NCBI GenBank assembly: GCA_024641555.1
Contig: JAHECV010000003.1
Coordinates: 13,143-63,625 of the forward strand
DNA length: 50,483 nucleotides
Origin: Candidatus Planktophila sp.
Lineage (GTDB): Bacteria; Actinomycetota; Actinomycetes; Nanopelagicales; Nanopelagicaceae
Direction of reading: 5' to 3'
Position 1 is the stretch's first letter. Each line of letters begins with the position of its first letter. This document shows, piece after piece, positions 18,031-25,147 of the stretch. The notes beneath the pieces are model-generated. The model made no database searches. It saw only the letters and a list, made by a program, of their open reading frames with translations, and had not been told where the DNA came from. A program made the translations under genes and the position numbers.

Positions 18031-18849
18031 GTGAGACCAACTCCGTACGTTGCTTCCCTTCGAATCTACGAACCACTTTCTGCATTCGAGCCAGCAGATC
18101 GCTTACGATGGCAAGATTTAGTTGCCGATGAGAATTCGACACGTGAAGAACAAAAATTGGCGCTGCGTCGCTTAGTTTTTCCAGAACCTCCAGCAGGACG
18201 ACCAGATGGCGCACACATTTTAGATATCGATGGCGTTAGGTACATTTCTCCTTGGTCAACCGCAACTCGTTGTTGGGCAGCGCTCGATGATTTCAAAGAT
18301 TCACTTCCATCATCGGTTACTCCATATTTCTTGCCACAGAATTTAGAAGATGTAATCACTGCCGGCGTTGATTTAATGGAAGATCGCGTTCCGCATATCA
18401 TCACCGAAAATTGGATTATTCCGCCGCGTTGGTTCTCTATGTTTATGCCTGAAGATCGCGTGCGTGGTGTCGATCAAGATGGTCCATTCTGTGTCATGCG
18501 CGCCAAACTTTCTGATGCGATTGCACGCACTCAAGTTGCGCACCAAACCGTTCTCGGTGCATTCGGAGAAGGATCAGTTGAAGCTGAAATAGAACACTTG
18601 CTCGAATGGCTGGAGATGTTCCATCAAAAATCACTTGTTGAACTCGACTACGGCGGGCTCGCGGGATATCTTGATCACGGAATGAAATTAGCTGGTGAAG
18701 AATCTGGTATCGAAGCCGATACTTCAGTTGAAGATGTACTTCTCTCGCTATCTGGCCTTGCCGCAGGCGATGGCCAGATGGCTGGGCAAGGTTATGAGCG
18801 GCTAGTTACTCGTTGGCGAGTAGTGCAGGGCTTCGAATCCGCGATCTAG
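18031..18849 (+). CDS. Conserved actinobacterial protein of unknown function
   Basis: 272 aa, start GTG. I do not recognise a named domain, but the protein resembles a hypothetical that lies close to bldC and purM in other actinobacteria. It is soluble, with no signal peptide or membrane segment, rich in tryptophan (SPWSTATRCWAALDDF, TENWIIPPRWFSMFMPED) and acidic overall. The N-terminal part has a basic and acidic helix (FEPADRLRWQDLVADE) and the C-terminal part a helical stretch with IEHLLEWLEMFH and GYERLVTRWRVVQGFE. Expression is probably leaderless (TAAAGT six bases before GTG). Position suggests a link to growth or division control with BldC, but this is a guess. Confidence 0.75.
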   Translation: MRPTPYVASLRIYEPLSAFEPADRLRWQDLVADENSTREEQKLALRRLVFPEPPAGRPDGAHILDIDGVRYISPWSTATRCWAALDDFKDSLPSSVTPYFLPQNLEDVITAGVDLMEDRVPHIITENWIIPPRWFSMFMPEDRVRGVDQDGPFCVMRAKLSDAIARTQVAHQTVLGAFGEGSVEAEIEHLLEWLEMFHQKSLVELDYGGLAGYLDHGMKLAGEESGIEADTSVEDVLLSLSGLAAGDGQMAGQGYERLVTRWRVVQGFESAI

Positions 18850-18864
18850 GCACAATTTTTGCTA

Positions 18865-18894
18865 TTGCTATTTACGCTCACTTTGGCGGATACT
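18865..18894 (+). promoter_or_regulatory. Putative bldC promoter
   Basis: TTGCTA at 18865-18870, an 18-base spacer, and GATACT at 18889-18894 form a reasonable -35/-10 pair. Transcription would begin near 18901, giving a leader of about 60 bases before the bldC ATG, unusual in this window, where most promoters abut their start codons. The rest of the 111-base gap shows no other clear element. Confidence 0.45.
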
Positions 18895-18960
18895 TCCGAC
18901 ACTCGTTACAAATCGGACATCGCTTTTAAGCCCTGACCGAGTGGATGGAAAAGGTGCGTT

Positions 18961-19161
18961 ATGAATCGTCTGCCAGATGCAGAAATCTTGCTCACTCCAC
19001 GCGAAGTTGCCGAGCTATTCGGCGTTGATCCTAAAACTGTTACTCGTTGGGCAAAGGCCGGCAAGTTAACGTCAATTCGTACACTCGGTGGCCACCGCAG
19101 ATTCCGTAAATCTGAAGTTGATGACCTACGCAACAATTATTTTAAGAGTGATGACAAGTAA
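18961..19161 (+). CDS. bldC: BldC family MerR-like DNA-binding protein
   Basis: 66 aa, a stand-alone winged helix-turn-helix. The core EILLTPREVAELFGVDPKTV and RWAKAGKLTSIRTLGGHRRF is nearly identical to Streptomyces BldC, which binds AT-rich direct repeats co-operatively and delays the onset of sporulation. The HTH spans about residues 12-35 and the wing contains GGHRRFR. Here it sits in the same broad neighbourhood as in Streptomyces (downstream of purM). In a compact genome without signs of a filamentous life cycle the target genes must differ. An AAGG lies upstream of the ATG. Confidence 0.92.
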   Translation: MNRLPDAEILLTPREVAELFGVDPKTVTRWAKAGKLTSIRTLGGHRRFRKSEVDDLRNNYFKSDDK

Positions 19162-19169
19162 TTAGCCAG

Positions 19170-20210
19170 ATGGAATATTCAATCTCGCAATTTCTTTTAC
19201 TTGGCGCGCTCACATTTATCTTTGTTGGCGCTCTGACTCCGCTCATGCGCAAGATCGCAATCAGCGTTGGCGCAGTTGATGCCCCAAATTTAGCGCGCAA
19301 AGTTCAGAAAGAACCAGTTCCATATTTAGGCGGAGTTGCAATTGCGATTGGCGTTGTCGGCGCCTCCTACGGTTCACTTCTTGCCGTCGATTTTTCTATG
19401 GAGACATTTCGCTTAGCAAGTTTTGTATTAGTACCCGCAATCGCAATTTCATTGATGGGTTTAATTGATGATCTGAAGGGCCTGGAACCTTGGCCACGTT
19501 TAATTGCACAAACTGCAACGGGTGTAATCGTTGCAGTAATTCTTACATCAACCGACACTATGGGTGTTGCCTTTAACAATACTTTCCTGAACTACGCCAT
19601 CTCAGTACTTTGGATTGTTGGTGTCTGTAACTCAATTAACTTCTTCGACAATCTCGATGGTGGTGCTGCCGGCACAGTTGCAGTCATTACCTTCTTCTTA
19701 TTCTTCATTGCCTACGATCGACAACAAATATTGGTTAGCGCCCTCGCGATCGTTACCGCGGGCGCGACCGCAGGATTTCTTATGTGGAACCGCGCGCCGG
19801 CCAAGATCTACATGGGCGATGCTGGTGCGCTATTTCTCGGCATCATCATCTCTGTGCTTACTATTCGTTTAAGCCCGGGCGTTATTCCACAAATTAAATC
19901 TTTTGCGATCCCATTAGCCTTAATGGCGGTTCCTATCCTCGATACAACCGTTGCAGTTACATCGCGTATTTATCGCGGTATTTCACCATTTCAAGGCGGA
20001 ACCGATCACCTTTCACATCGCTTGATGCGCGTAGGTCTGCAACGTCGTGCAACTGCATTTACTTTGTGGGGATTTGCACTTTTCTATGGCGCAATCGCAT
20101 TGGCGATCTACACCTGGCCAGATACAGCCGGCTATCAATTGATGGCGATTGGTGGAGTAGCTTGGCTCTTTAAATTGATTTACTTCTTACGAATTCCATC
20201 TGAGGGGTAG
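19170..20210 (+). CDS. WecA/MraY-type undecaprenyl-phosphate sugar-1-phosphate transferase
   Basis: 346 aa with about ten membrane segments. The family moves a sugar-1-phosphate from a UDP-sugar to undecaprenyl or decaprenyl phosphate, starting cell-wall linker or glycan synthesis. Seen: the DAPNLARKVQKEPVPYLGG segment near residue 37, the metal-binding aspartates in LIDDLKGLEPWPRLIAQ, the NFFDNLDGGAAG loop with the catalytic motif, and MGDAGALFLG. The presence of DNLDGGAAG and no muramoyl-pentapeptide signature favours the WecA/Rfe-like branch (GlcNAc-1-phosphate) over MraY. It follows bldC by eight bases. Confidence 0.88.
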   Translation: MEYSISQFLLLGALTFIFVGALTPLMRKIAISVGAVDAPNLARKVQKEPVPYLGGVAIAIGVVGASYGSLLAVDFSMETFRLASFVLVPAIAISLMGLIDDLKGLEPWPRLIAQTATGVIVAVILTSTDTMGVAFNNTFLNYAISVLWIVGVCNSINFFDNLDGGAAGTVAVITFFLFFIAYDRQQILVSALAIVTAGATAGFLMWNRAPAKIYMGDAGALFLGIIISVLTIRLSPGVIPQIKSFAIPLALMAVPILDTTVAVTSRIYRGISPFQGGTDHLSHRLMRVGLQRRATAFTLWGFALFYGAIALAIYTWPDTAGYQLMAIGGVAWLFKLIYFLRIPSEG

Positions 20211-20213
20211 ACT
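20208..20213 (+). promoter_or_regulatory. Leaderless -10 for the DUF5302-like gene
   Basis: TAGACT at 20208-20213 followed by six bases and ATG. The first three bases are the TAG stop codon of the upstream gene, so the promoter is embedded in its end. Confidence 0.55.
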
Positions 20214-20219
20214 GCTCAC

Positions 20220-20408
20220 ATGGCTAACAACGACGATGTAAAGGCGAGAATGCTCGCCGCCCTTGAAGCAAAAAAAGGTAAAAAGGGCGCACCTGGAACA
20301 CAGAACCATGCCGAAGGCGGTTCCAAGATTCGTGGTGGACAACGCAGCGGCGGAGCCCCGCAAGTTCAGCGCAAAGCTGGACCATCTGGTTCAGGATCTG
20401 CTGGTTAA
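20220..20408 (+). CDS. DUF5302-like small disordered protein
   Basis: 62 aa. A short N-terminal helix (DVKARMLAALEAKKGKKG) is followed by a glycine-, lysine- and serine-rich tail without predicted structure (GGSKIRGGQRSGG, RKAGPSGSGSAG). This resembles the small DUF5302 proteins of actinobacteria, which have a KxxFxEALxxK helix and a KIHG-type tail; the match is moderate. No function is known. No ribosome binding site is visible; the promoter TAGACT lies six bases before ATG. Confidence 0.72.
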   Translation: MANNDDVKARMLAALEAKKGKKGAPGTQNHAEGGSKIRGGQRSGGAPQVQRKAGPSGSGSAG

Positions 20409-20421
20409 TTCTTTTTAGTAC

Positions 20422-20712
20422 GTGGCTTTCCTTCTTGAAATTCGCGTAAGACCGAATACATCCCGCAATAAAGTTGGCGGAAGCGTCGGCGAACCAGCTC
20501 GATTAATTGTGGCGGTGCAAGCGCCTGCCGTCGACGGAAAAGCGAATCAAGCGGTAATAAAAGAGTTAGCGGCCGCCTTTAATTTACGTGCTCGCGATTT
20601 CACAATTGTTTACGGCGAATTAGGTCGCGACAAAAGAGTACTTGTCGAAGGGGATGAAAAAACTCTCCAAGCTAGGCTTGAAGAGTTGCTGGGCGAACCA
20701 AAACTTTTGTAA
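20422..20712 (+). CDS. DUF167 (YggU) family protein
   Basis: 96 aa, the normal size of the DUF167 fold. Seen: LEIRVRPNTSRNKVGGSV at the N-terminus, the invariant VDGKANQAVIKELA, and a GRDKRVLVEGDEK stretch near the end. Function is unknown; structures show an alpha/beta fold with a possible nucleic-acid-binding groove. The GTG at 20422 is the only start that gives the full domain. It ends 16 bases from the minus-strand tRNA-Phe, so the two converge. Confidence 0.88.
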   Translation: MAFLLEIRVRPNTSRNKVGGSVGEPARLIVAVQAPAVDGKANQAVIKELAAAFNLRARDFTIVYGELGRDKRVLVEGDEKTLQARLEELLGEPKLL

Positions 20713-20728
20713 GTAATTCTTAACTTGT

Positions 20729-20801
20729 GGCTCGGGACAGGATCGAACTGTCGACCTCACGATTTTCAGTCGCGCGCTCGTACCAACTGAGCTACCGAGC
20801 C
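20729..20801 (-). tRNA. tRNA-Phe (GAA)
   Basis: 73-nt cloverleaf: acceptor GGCTCGG paired with CCGAGCC plus discriminator A, D-arm AGCTCAGTTGGTACGAGC, anticodon loop CTGAAAA with anticodon GAA, T-arm GACAG-TTCGATC-CTGTC. The CCA end is not encoded (CAA follows). It is read on the minus strand, downstream of tRNA-Asp. Confidence 0.95.
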
Positions 20802-20819
20802 AATATGTAATTGTTAGTT

Positions 20820-20855
20820 AAAAAGAAGAGAGTGTGTGGACACTCTCTTCTTTTT
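20820..20855. terminator. Perfect hairpin terminator between tRNA-Asp and tRNA-Phe
   Basis: A 16-base arm AAAAAGAAGAGAGTGT (20820-20835) and its exact complement (20840-20855) flank a four-base loop. Each strand ends in a run of five T's, so it can act in both directions. On the minus strand it would end the tRNA-Asp transcript before tRNA-Phe, implying tRNA-Phe has its own promoter or depends on readthrough. Confidence 0.8.
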
Positions 20856-20856
20856 G

Positions 20857-20930
20857 CGACCCGGACGGGACTTGAACCCGCGACCTCCGCCGTGACAGGG
20901 CGGCGCGCTAACCAACTGCGCTACCGGGCC
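20857..20930 (-). tRNA. tRNA-Asp (GTC)
   Basis: 74-nt cloverleaf: acceptor GGCCCGG with CCGGGTC (one G-U pair) and discriminator G, D-arm AGCGCAGTTGGTTAGCGC, anticodon stem CGCCC and loop TGTCAC with anticodon GTC, T-arm GCGGG-TTCAAGT-CCCGT. No encoded CCA. Confidence 0.95.
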
Positions 20931-20943
20931 TTAAAGATTGAAA

Positions 20944-21005
20944 ACATAAGTGGCTCTTATGTCACCTTAAAGCCTTTTAAAACATTTGCGCCGAATAAAT
21001 TCGGC
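20944..21005 (-). other. Spacer between tRNA-Glu and tRNA-Asp with two inverted repeats
   Basis: Two short perfect inverted repeats: ACATAAG-5-CTTATGT (20944-20962) and GCCGAAT-AA-ATTCGGC (20990-21005). Neither is followed by a T run on the minus strand, so they look like processing or pausing structures between tRNAs rather than classic terminators. Function unknown. Confidence 0.4.
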
Positions 21006-21011
21006 CTTGCG

Positions 21012-21084
21012 TGCCCCCAACGGGATTCGAACCCGTGTTACCGCCGTGAAAGGGCGATGTCCTAGGCCCCTAGACGATGGGGAC
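21012..21084 (-). tRNA. tRNA-Glu (TTC)
   Basis: 73-nt cloverleaf: acceptor GTCCCCA with TGGGGGC (one U-G pair) and discriminator A, anticodon loop around TTTCACG with anticodon TTC, T-arm ACGGG-TTCGAAT-CCCGT. No encoded CCA. A possible promoter lies upstream on the minus strand: TTGGGT, 18 bases, TACGAT. Confidence 0.95.
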
Positions 21085-21182
21085 GTTTGAGGCTCGCAAA
21101 TCGTACCCGCAAGTGGGGCGCTAACCCAAATTGATTAAATACCCGCGCAAAGGCGCGAATAACCGCAAGAAAACGCGAACTT
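21085..21182. other. Gap between tRNA-Glu and the SIMPL gene
   Basis: It contains the probable tRNA-Glu promoter on the minus strand (TACGAT near 21100 with TTGGGT 18 bases further upstream) and a small GC hairpin CGCGC-AAAGG-type at about 21139-21152, which may weakly terminate the SIMPL transcript. No gene is seen. Confidence 0.35.
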
Positions 21183-21908
21183 TTAGAGCAGCGCCCATTG
21201 AATAGTGATTGAGACAGTTACATCTTGCTGACCTAAATCAACAACTGTTGCTTCTGAATCAGCAGCCTTTGCCATCGCCATTACTGGTGGATAGTTAATT
21301 GGGCTTGAATTTTCAACTAAATAATTTACGCGACCAAGTTTTGCTCCGAGCAACTTTGCATATGAAGCAGCTTTAGCTTTTGCATTTTTTACCGCATTTG
21401 CCCGCGCTGATTCAGTTGCCTTTGACGCATCTAGGACAAAAGGAGTTACTCCTTGAATCTGTAAGTTATCTCCGCCCGCCGCAACCACCGCATCGACAAC
21501 GGCTCCCGCGTTGGCTGCACTTTTAATAGTTACAACAAAAGATTGTGAACCGCGATAGCCAACTAAAACAGAGCCTTTATCTTGGGTGTAGTTGTACTCG
21601 GGGTAAACGCTGATGCTTTGCGTTGCAATATCAGCCTTGGCTATTCCGGCTGCAGTTAAAGCAGCGCGAACAGCGGCGGCAGAAGTTGAAGTCTTAGAAA
21701 GTGCTTCTTTATTCGATCCCGCGACAACAGTTACATTTGCATTTAAACGCACAGCATCTGGTGTGACCTTTACAGATCCATCCGAGTTGACTGTTACATA
21801 CCTGGTCGCAGCAGTAGCCGCTTCTGCGGGAATAGCGGCTGCAATTGTGCCAACTAGCGTCAGTGCGATTAAACCGGCTGCAATTTTACGTATACGTGTA
21901 GTTGTCAT
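21183..21908 (-). CDS. Secreted SIMPL-domain (DUF541, YggE-like) protein
   Basis: 241 aa. An N-terminal signal peptide (MTTTRIRKIAAGLIALTLVG, ending around AIPAEA) indicates export. The rest is one SIMPL/DUF541 domain: VTVNSDGSVKVTPDAVRLNANV, GIAKADIATQSISVYPEYNY, GYRGSQSFVVTIKS, ARANAVKNAKAKAASYAKLLG and a C-terminal QDVTVSITIQW strand. In other bacteria such proteins sit in the periplasm and are tied to oxidative or envelope stress; the biochemical role is unknown. It lies downstream of the GT4 gene on the same strand with a 70-base gap holding its own RBS (AGGAG) and an AT-rich -10 region (TAAATA), so it may be separately transcribed. Confidence 0.88.
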   Translation of the reverse strand: MTTTRIRKIAAGLIALTLVGTIAAAIPAEAATAATRYVTVNSDGSVKVTPDAVRLNANVTVVAGSNKEALSKTSTSAAAVRAALTAAGIAKADIATQSISVYPEYNYTQDKGSVLVGYRGSQSFVVTIKSAANAGAVVDAVVAAGGDNLQIQGVTPFVLDASKATESARANAVKNAKAKAASYAKLLGAKLGRVNYLVENSSPINYPPVMAMAKAADSEATVVDLGQQDVTVSITIQWALL

Positions 21909-21978
21909 GAGTTAAGTATCTCCTATTTATTTACCCTTGGCTTAAGGGGATCTGAGAAAAACTTGTGGATTTTCCAGA

Positions 21979-23109
21979 TTAAAGTGATTTATAAAGGTCG
22001 CTGTGATCTTGAATCATGCGATCAAGTGAGAAGTACCGATCGGCATTATCTTTCCCCGCAGCGCCCATCATTTGTCGCAATTGTGGATCGCGCACCAATT
22101 TCTCAATGGCGTCAACCATTTCTACGGCGTTAGTTTGAGTGAGATATCCGGTGCTCTCATTTATGACGATATCGGAGATGGATCCAACGCTGGTTGCAAC
22201 TATTGGCAGAGCCGCTTGCGCTGCCTGAATTAAAGTAAGTGGAATACCTTCGTTATCCGATGTCAATATCGCAATATCGCTAGCCGCAAATATCTGATCT
22301 ATATCGTTGCGCCAACCAAAAAAAGTCACATTCAATTCTTCTTTCATTGCGCGCTGCTTTGAACTTTCAAATAGTTCGCCTTCACCGGCAACCAAGAAGC
22401 GCAGATCAATTCCGCGGCGCTTACATTCCGCTGCAACATCTAATAAACGATCGGGACGTTTGATCTGAGTTAAGCGCCCCACGAAGGTGCAGTACAAAAC
22501 TTCAGATGAAATACCCAGCGCACTCTGCGCTTCTACTTTCGATCTCGTCTTTGGCGAAGGAAGTCCCGGAAAGAAGACTCGGTACTTATCAAAGCGACCG
22601 ATTCCAACGCCTAACAAATCAGCCTTAACTTTGCTGCCGATGGCAATAAGCACACTGGTTCGCGCAGCAAAAAACTTCTCAATTAAAATAACTAATTTAG
22701 TTAACAATGGGCTGAAATAACCATGGAGCAGGTGTCCATGAAAAGTATGAACACGAACCGCACCGCGACCAGCCAATAGAGAAGCTAAGCGCCCGAGCAC
22801 TCCCGCTTTAGCGGTATGGGTATGAATAACATCCGGCTTATATTTGCGGATAAGCGAGACTAAACCAAAGAATGCTTTTAGATCGGCGATAAAAGAAACT
22901 GAGCGCCCCAAACCTGCAATACGAACCGCCTTAATATCTTTGGCCACGATATCTAGATAATCCGCTTCATTTTCATCGCAATAGCCAGTTACTAAAATTT
23001 GCGCAAAACGTTCTTTATCTAGCCCGCGCATCAACTCGGCCACGATTACGGCAGGACCACCCACATTCATGCGGGCGATGATCTGCATTACCTTTATCTG
23101 CGCGGCCAT
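21979..23109 (-). CDS. GT4 family glycosyltransferase
   Basis: 376 aa from the ATG at 23109. The frame reaches 23148, but the shorter start gives the usual N-terminus KVMQIIARMNVGGPA, which carries the GGP loop of the N-terminal Rossmann domain. Further motifs: PDVIHTHTAKAGVLGRLAS and VHTFHGHLLHGYFS, the C-terminal domain start GRLTQIKRPDRLLD, and the nucleotide-sugar E-x7-E type motif DNEGIPLTLIQAAQ. It probably adds a sugar to a cell-surface glycan or lipid; donor and acceptor cannot be told. The closely divergent start of tsaC is 39 bases away. A GAAGAT hexamer six bases before the ATG could serve as a -10. Confidence 0.86.
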   Translation of the reverse strand: MAAQIKVMQIIARMNVGGPAVIVAELMRGLDKERFAQILVTGYCDENEADYLDIVAKDIKAVRIAGLGRSVSFIADLKAFFGLVSLIRKYKPDVIHTHTAKAGVLGRLASLLAGRGAVRVHTFHGHLLHGYFSPLLTKLVILIEKFFAARTSVLIAIGSKVKADLLGVGIGRFDKYRVFFPGLPSPKTRSKVEAQSALGISSEVLYCTFVGRLTQIKRPDRLLDVAAECKRRGIDLRFLVAGEGELFESSKQRAMKEELNVTFFGWRNDIDQIFAASDIAILTSDNEGIPLTLIQAAQAALPIVATSVGSISDIVINESTGYLTQTNAVEMVDAIEKLVRDPQLRQMMGAAGKDNADRYFSLDRMIQDHSDLYKSL

Positions 23110-23135
23110 GTGGTTATCTTCTCGCAAAAAGGCGC

Positions 23136-23141
23136 GATAAT
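23136..23141 (+). promoter_or_regulatory. Leaderless -10 for the tsaC/sua5 gene
   Basis: GATAAT at 23136-23141 with seven bases to the ATG at 23149, and no Shine-Dalgarno. Confidence 0.5.
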
Positions 23142-23148
23142 TGCGCAC

Positions 23149-24114
23149 ATGACCAGTGGTGAATTCGTCTCAAGTTGCACCGCTGATGCGCTCTCATCTG
23201 CTGCGCAACTACTTATGGATGGCGGACTTGTCGCTTTTCCGACGGAAACTGTTTATGGGCTTGGCGCCGATGCCACCAACGCCCAAGCTGTCGCCCGCAT
23301 TTATCAAGCTAAAGGCCGCCCGGCAGATCATCCGCTAATTGTTCACATCCATTCGATACAAGGGCTGGGCGATTGGGCAGATGAAGTGCCTGATTTCGCA
23401 ATTGCACTTGCGCGAAAATTCTGGCCAGGGCCGATGACGTTAGTTTTAAAGCGATCAATCCTTGCCGAAGATTTTGTTACAGGCAGCCAACCAACTGTCG
23501 GTCTACGTGTTCCAGATCATGTGGTTGCACTTGCGCTTTTATCTGCCTTTGAAAAAATTGGCGGCAAGGGTATTGCTGCACCAAGTGCTAACCGCTTTGG
23601 GCATGTTTCACCAACAACCGCAGATGCAGTGCGAGAAGAACTTTCAGATTACTTACTGCCAACTGATCAAATTCTGGATGGTGGTCCTTCAACGGTTGGT
23701 GTGGAATCAACGATTATCGACTGCACATCAACTGCACCACGCATCTTGCGCCCCGGTGCAATTACCACTGAGATGATCGAGCAAGCAATTGGCCAAAAAG
23801 TTTCGACCGCGGAATCTGAGATAAGAGTTAGTGGATCGCTGGAAAATCATTATGCGCCAAGTGCAACCGTCGAATTAAATCGCACACCGGTTGCACAAGA
23901 AGGTTTCGTAGCACTTGAAGATATTGAAACTCCAGAAAATGTAATTCGTTTAGCATCTCCAAAAACTATCGAAGAGTATGCGCGAGTTATTTATTCAGCG
24001 CTTCGAGATGCCGATAAGAGAGGCTTAAAAACTGTCGTTGTTCAAGAGCCGCTCGGTGATGGATTGGCTCTTGCCATCCGTGACCGCCTGATGCGAGCGT
24101 CTAAAGGGCGTTAA
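23149..24114 (+). CDS. Threonylcarbamoyl-AMP synthase (TsaC/Sua5 type)
   Basis: 321 aa. It makes threonylcarbamoyl-AMP from threonine, bicarbonate and ATP for the t6A37 modification of ANN-reading tRNAs. The N-terminal YrdC domain has GGLVAFPTETVYGLGADA, KGRPADHPLIVHI with the lysine and arginine of the active site, and GIAAPSANRFGHVSPTTA. A C-terminal Sua5 domain follows (about 205-321, ending in LAIRDRLMRASKGR), so it is the long Sua5 form. I prefer the ATG at 23149 to the in-frame upstream start at 23110, since MTSGEFVSSC begins just before the domain and has a leaderless-type promoter. tRNA-Lys, itself an ANN-reading tRNA, follows 53 bases downstream. Confidence 0.93.
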   Translation: MTSGEFVSSCTADALSSAAQLLMDGGLVAFPTETVYGLGADATNAQAVARIYQAKGRPADHPLIVHIHSIQGLGDWADEVPDFAIALARKFWPGPMTLVLKRSILAEDFVTGSQPTVGLRVPDHVVALALLSAFEKIGGKGIAAPSANRFGHVSPTTADAVREELSDYLLPTDQILDGGPSTVGVESTIIDCTSTAPRILRPGAITTEMIEQAIGQKVSTAESEIRVSGSLENHYAPSATVELNRTPVAQEGFVALEDIETPENVIRLASPKTIEEYARVIYSALRDADKRGLKTVVVQEPLGDGLALAIRDRLMRASKGR

Positions 24115-24122
24115 ATCTCCGC

Positions 24123-24156
24123 TAAGATACGGCGAGTGTTCGGCATTACATTCGCC
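24123..24156 (+). promoter_or_regulatory. Probable promoter and leader of tRNA-Lys
   Basis: TAAGAT at 24123-24128 is a candidate -10 about 40 bases before the tRNA. The leader contains a TTCGGC...GCCGAA inverted repeat (about 24139-24159). No -35 was clear. Confidence 0.35.
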
Positions 24157-24167
24157 GAATTACAGTG

Positions 24168-24240
24168 GGGCCTTTAGCTCAGTCGGTAGAGCAACGGACT
24201 TTTAATCCGTGGGTCGTGGGTTCGAGCCCCACAGGGCCCA
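24168..24240 (+). tRNA. tRNA-Lys (TTT)
   Basis: 73-nt cloverleaf: acceptor GGGCCTT with AGGGCCC (one U-G pair) and discriminator A at 24240, D-arm AGCTCAGTCGGTAGAGC, anticodon loop CTTTTAA with anticodon TTT, T-arm GTGGG-TTCGAGC-CCCAC. CCA is not encoded; the discriminator is followed by C and then the ATG of the next gene at 24242. Confidence 0.96.
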
Positions 24241-24241
24241 C

Positions 24242-25147
24242 ATGTCGTCCCCGCAGTTGCACAAGAATAATTCGTGGCTACCTATTTACTTGGCCCTAGG
24301 TGTGGTCTGGGGATGCTCCTTTATCTTCATCAAACTCGGTCTGGAATTTCTAACCCCGTTTGGCGTCGCCTTCGGCCGCTGCGCACTCGGTGCGCTGACG
24401 CTTTTGGGTTGGGCCAAATACAAGGGAATAGCGCTGCCTGAATCGAAGATAGTTTTATTTCATCTGTGGGTCGTCTCAATGCTTTTAAATGTTCTTCCCG
24501 GAATATTTTTCGCTTTAGCCGAAACAGAAGTCACTTCAATTCTCGCCGGAATAATTAATGCAGTTACACCACTTATGACTTTGCTAGCCATCATGGTTGT
24601 TGCTCGTGATGAGAAACCCAAGTTTTATCAAGTCGTTGGAATTTTCATTGGGTTTATTGGAGTTTTAATGGTGCTCGGTGCATGGCAAGGCATGGGAGAA
24701 AACCCGCTGTGGGCAGTTTTAATTCTTCTAGCCGCAGTTACGTGTTATGGATTTTCATTTCCGTACTCAAGAAGATTTGTATTGCCTCACAAACTTCCAC
24801 CAGAATCAGTGGCGGCTGCGCAAGTTACCTTGGGCGCAATGACTCTGTTACCACTCTACTTATTTGATGGCATCGCGAAGGATGAATATCGACCTGCACC
24901 CGTTTTTGCAATGATTGCGCTGGGCGTCTTCGGAAGCGGATTTGCATACATTTGGAATTTTAAAATTATGGCAGTTGCAGGAAGTGCCATCGCAAGTAGC
25001 GTTACTTATCTAACTCCAGTAGTCGCAGTTATCGTCGGAGTTATCTTTTTGCAGGAAGAGATTTATTGGTACGAACCTGTTGGGGCTCTGATTGTTCTTC
25101 TGGGCGCCGCAATTGGTCAAAATCGAATAAGGCTCACAAAAAGCTAG
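24242..25147 (+). CDS. EamA (DMT superfamily) transporter
   Basis: 301 aa, about ten hydrophobic segments in two EamA repeats, such as LPIYLALGVVWGCSFIFIKL at the start and a second block from LWAVLILLAAVTCYGFSF. The family exports or imports small metabolites; the substrate is unknown. The open frame extends back into the tRNA-Lys gene, but the ATG at 24242 is the only sensible start: it is two bases after the tRNA discriminator and gives MSSPQLHKNNSWLPIY, a normal cytoplasmic tail. No ribosome binding site can fit. The 3' end overlaps the nickel permease gene by four bases. Confidence 0.88.
   Translation: MSSPQLHKNNSWLPIYLALGVVWGCSFIFIKLGLEFLTPFGVAFGRCALGALTLLGWAKYKGIALPESKIVLFHLWVVSMLLNVLPGIFFALAETEVTSILAGIINAVTPLMTLLAIMVVARDEKPKFYQVVGIFIGFIGVLMVLGAWQGMGENPLWAVLILLAAVTCYGFSFPYSRRFVLPHKLPPESVAAAQVTLGAMTLLPLYLFDGIAKDEYRPAPVFAMIALGVFGSGFAYIWNFKIMAVAGSAIASSVTYLTPVVAVIVGVIFLQEEIYWYEPVGALIVLLGAAIGQNRIRLTKS

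Noticed and set aside
20811..21065. Plus-strand frame of 84 codons across the tRNA genes
   Set aside because: It covers two tRNAs on the other strand and their terminator; tRNA genes explain the sequence.
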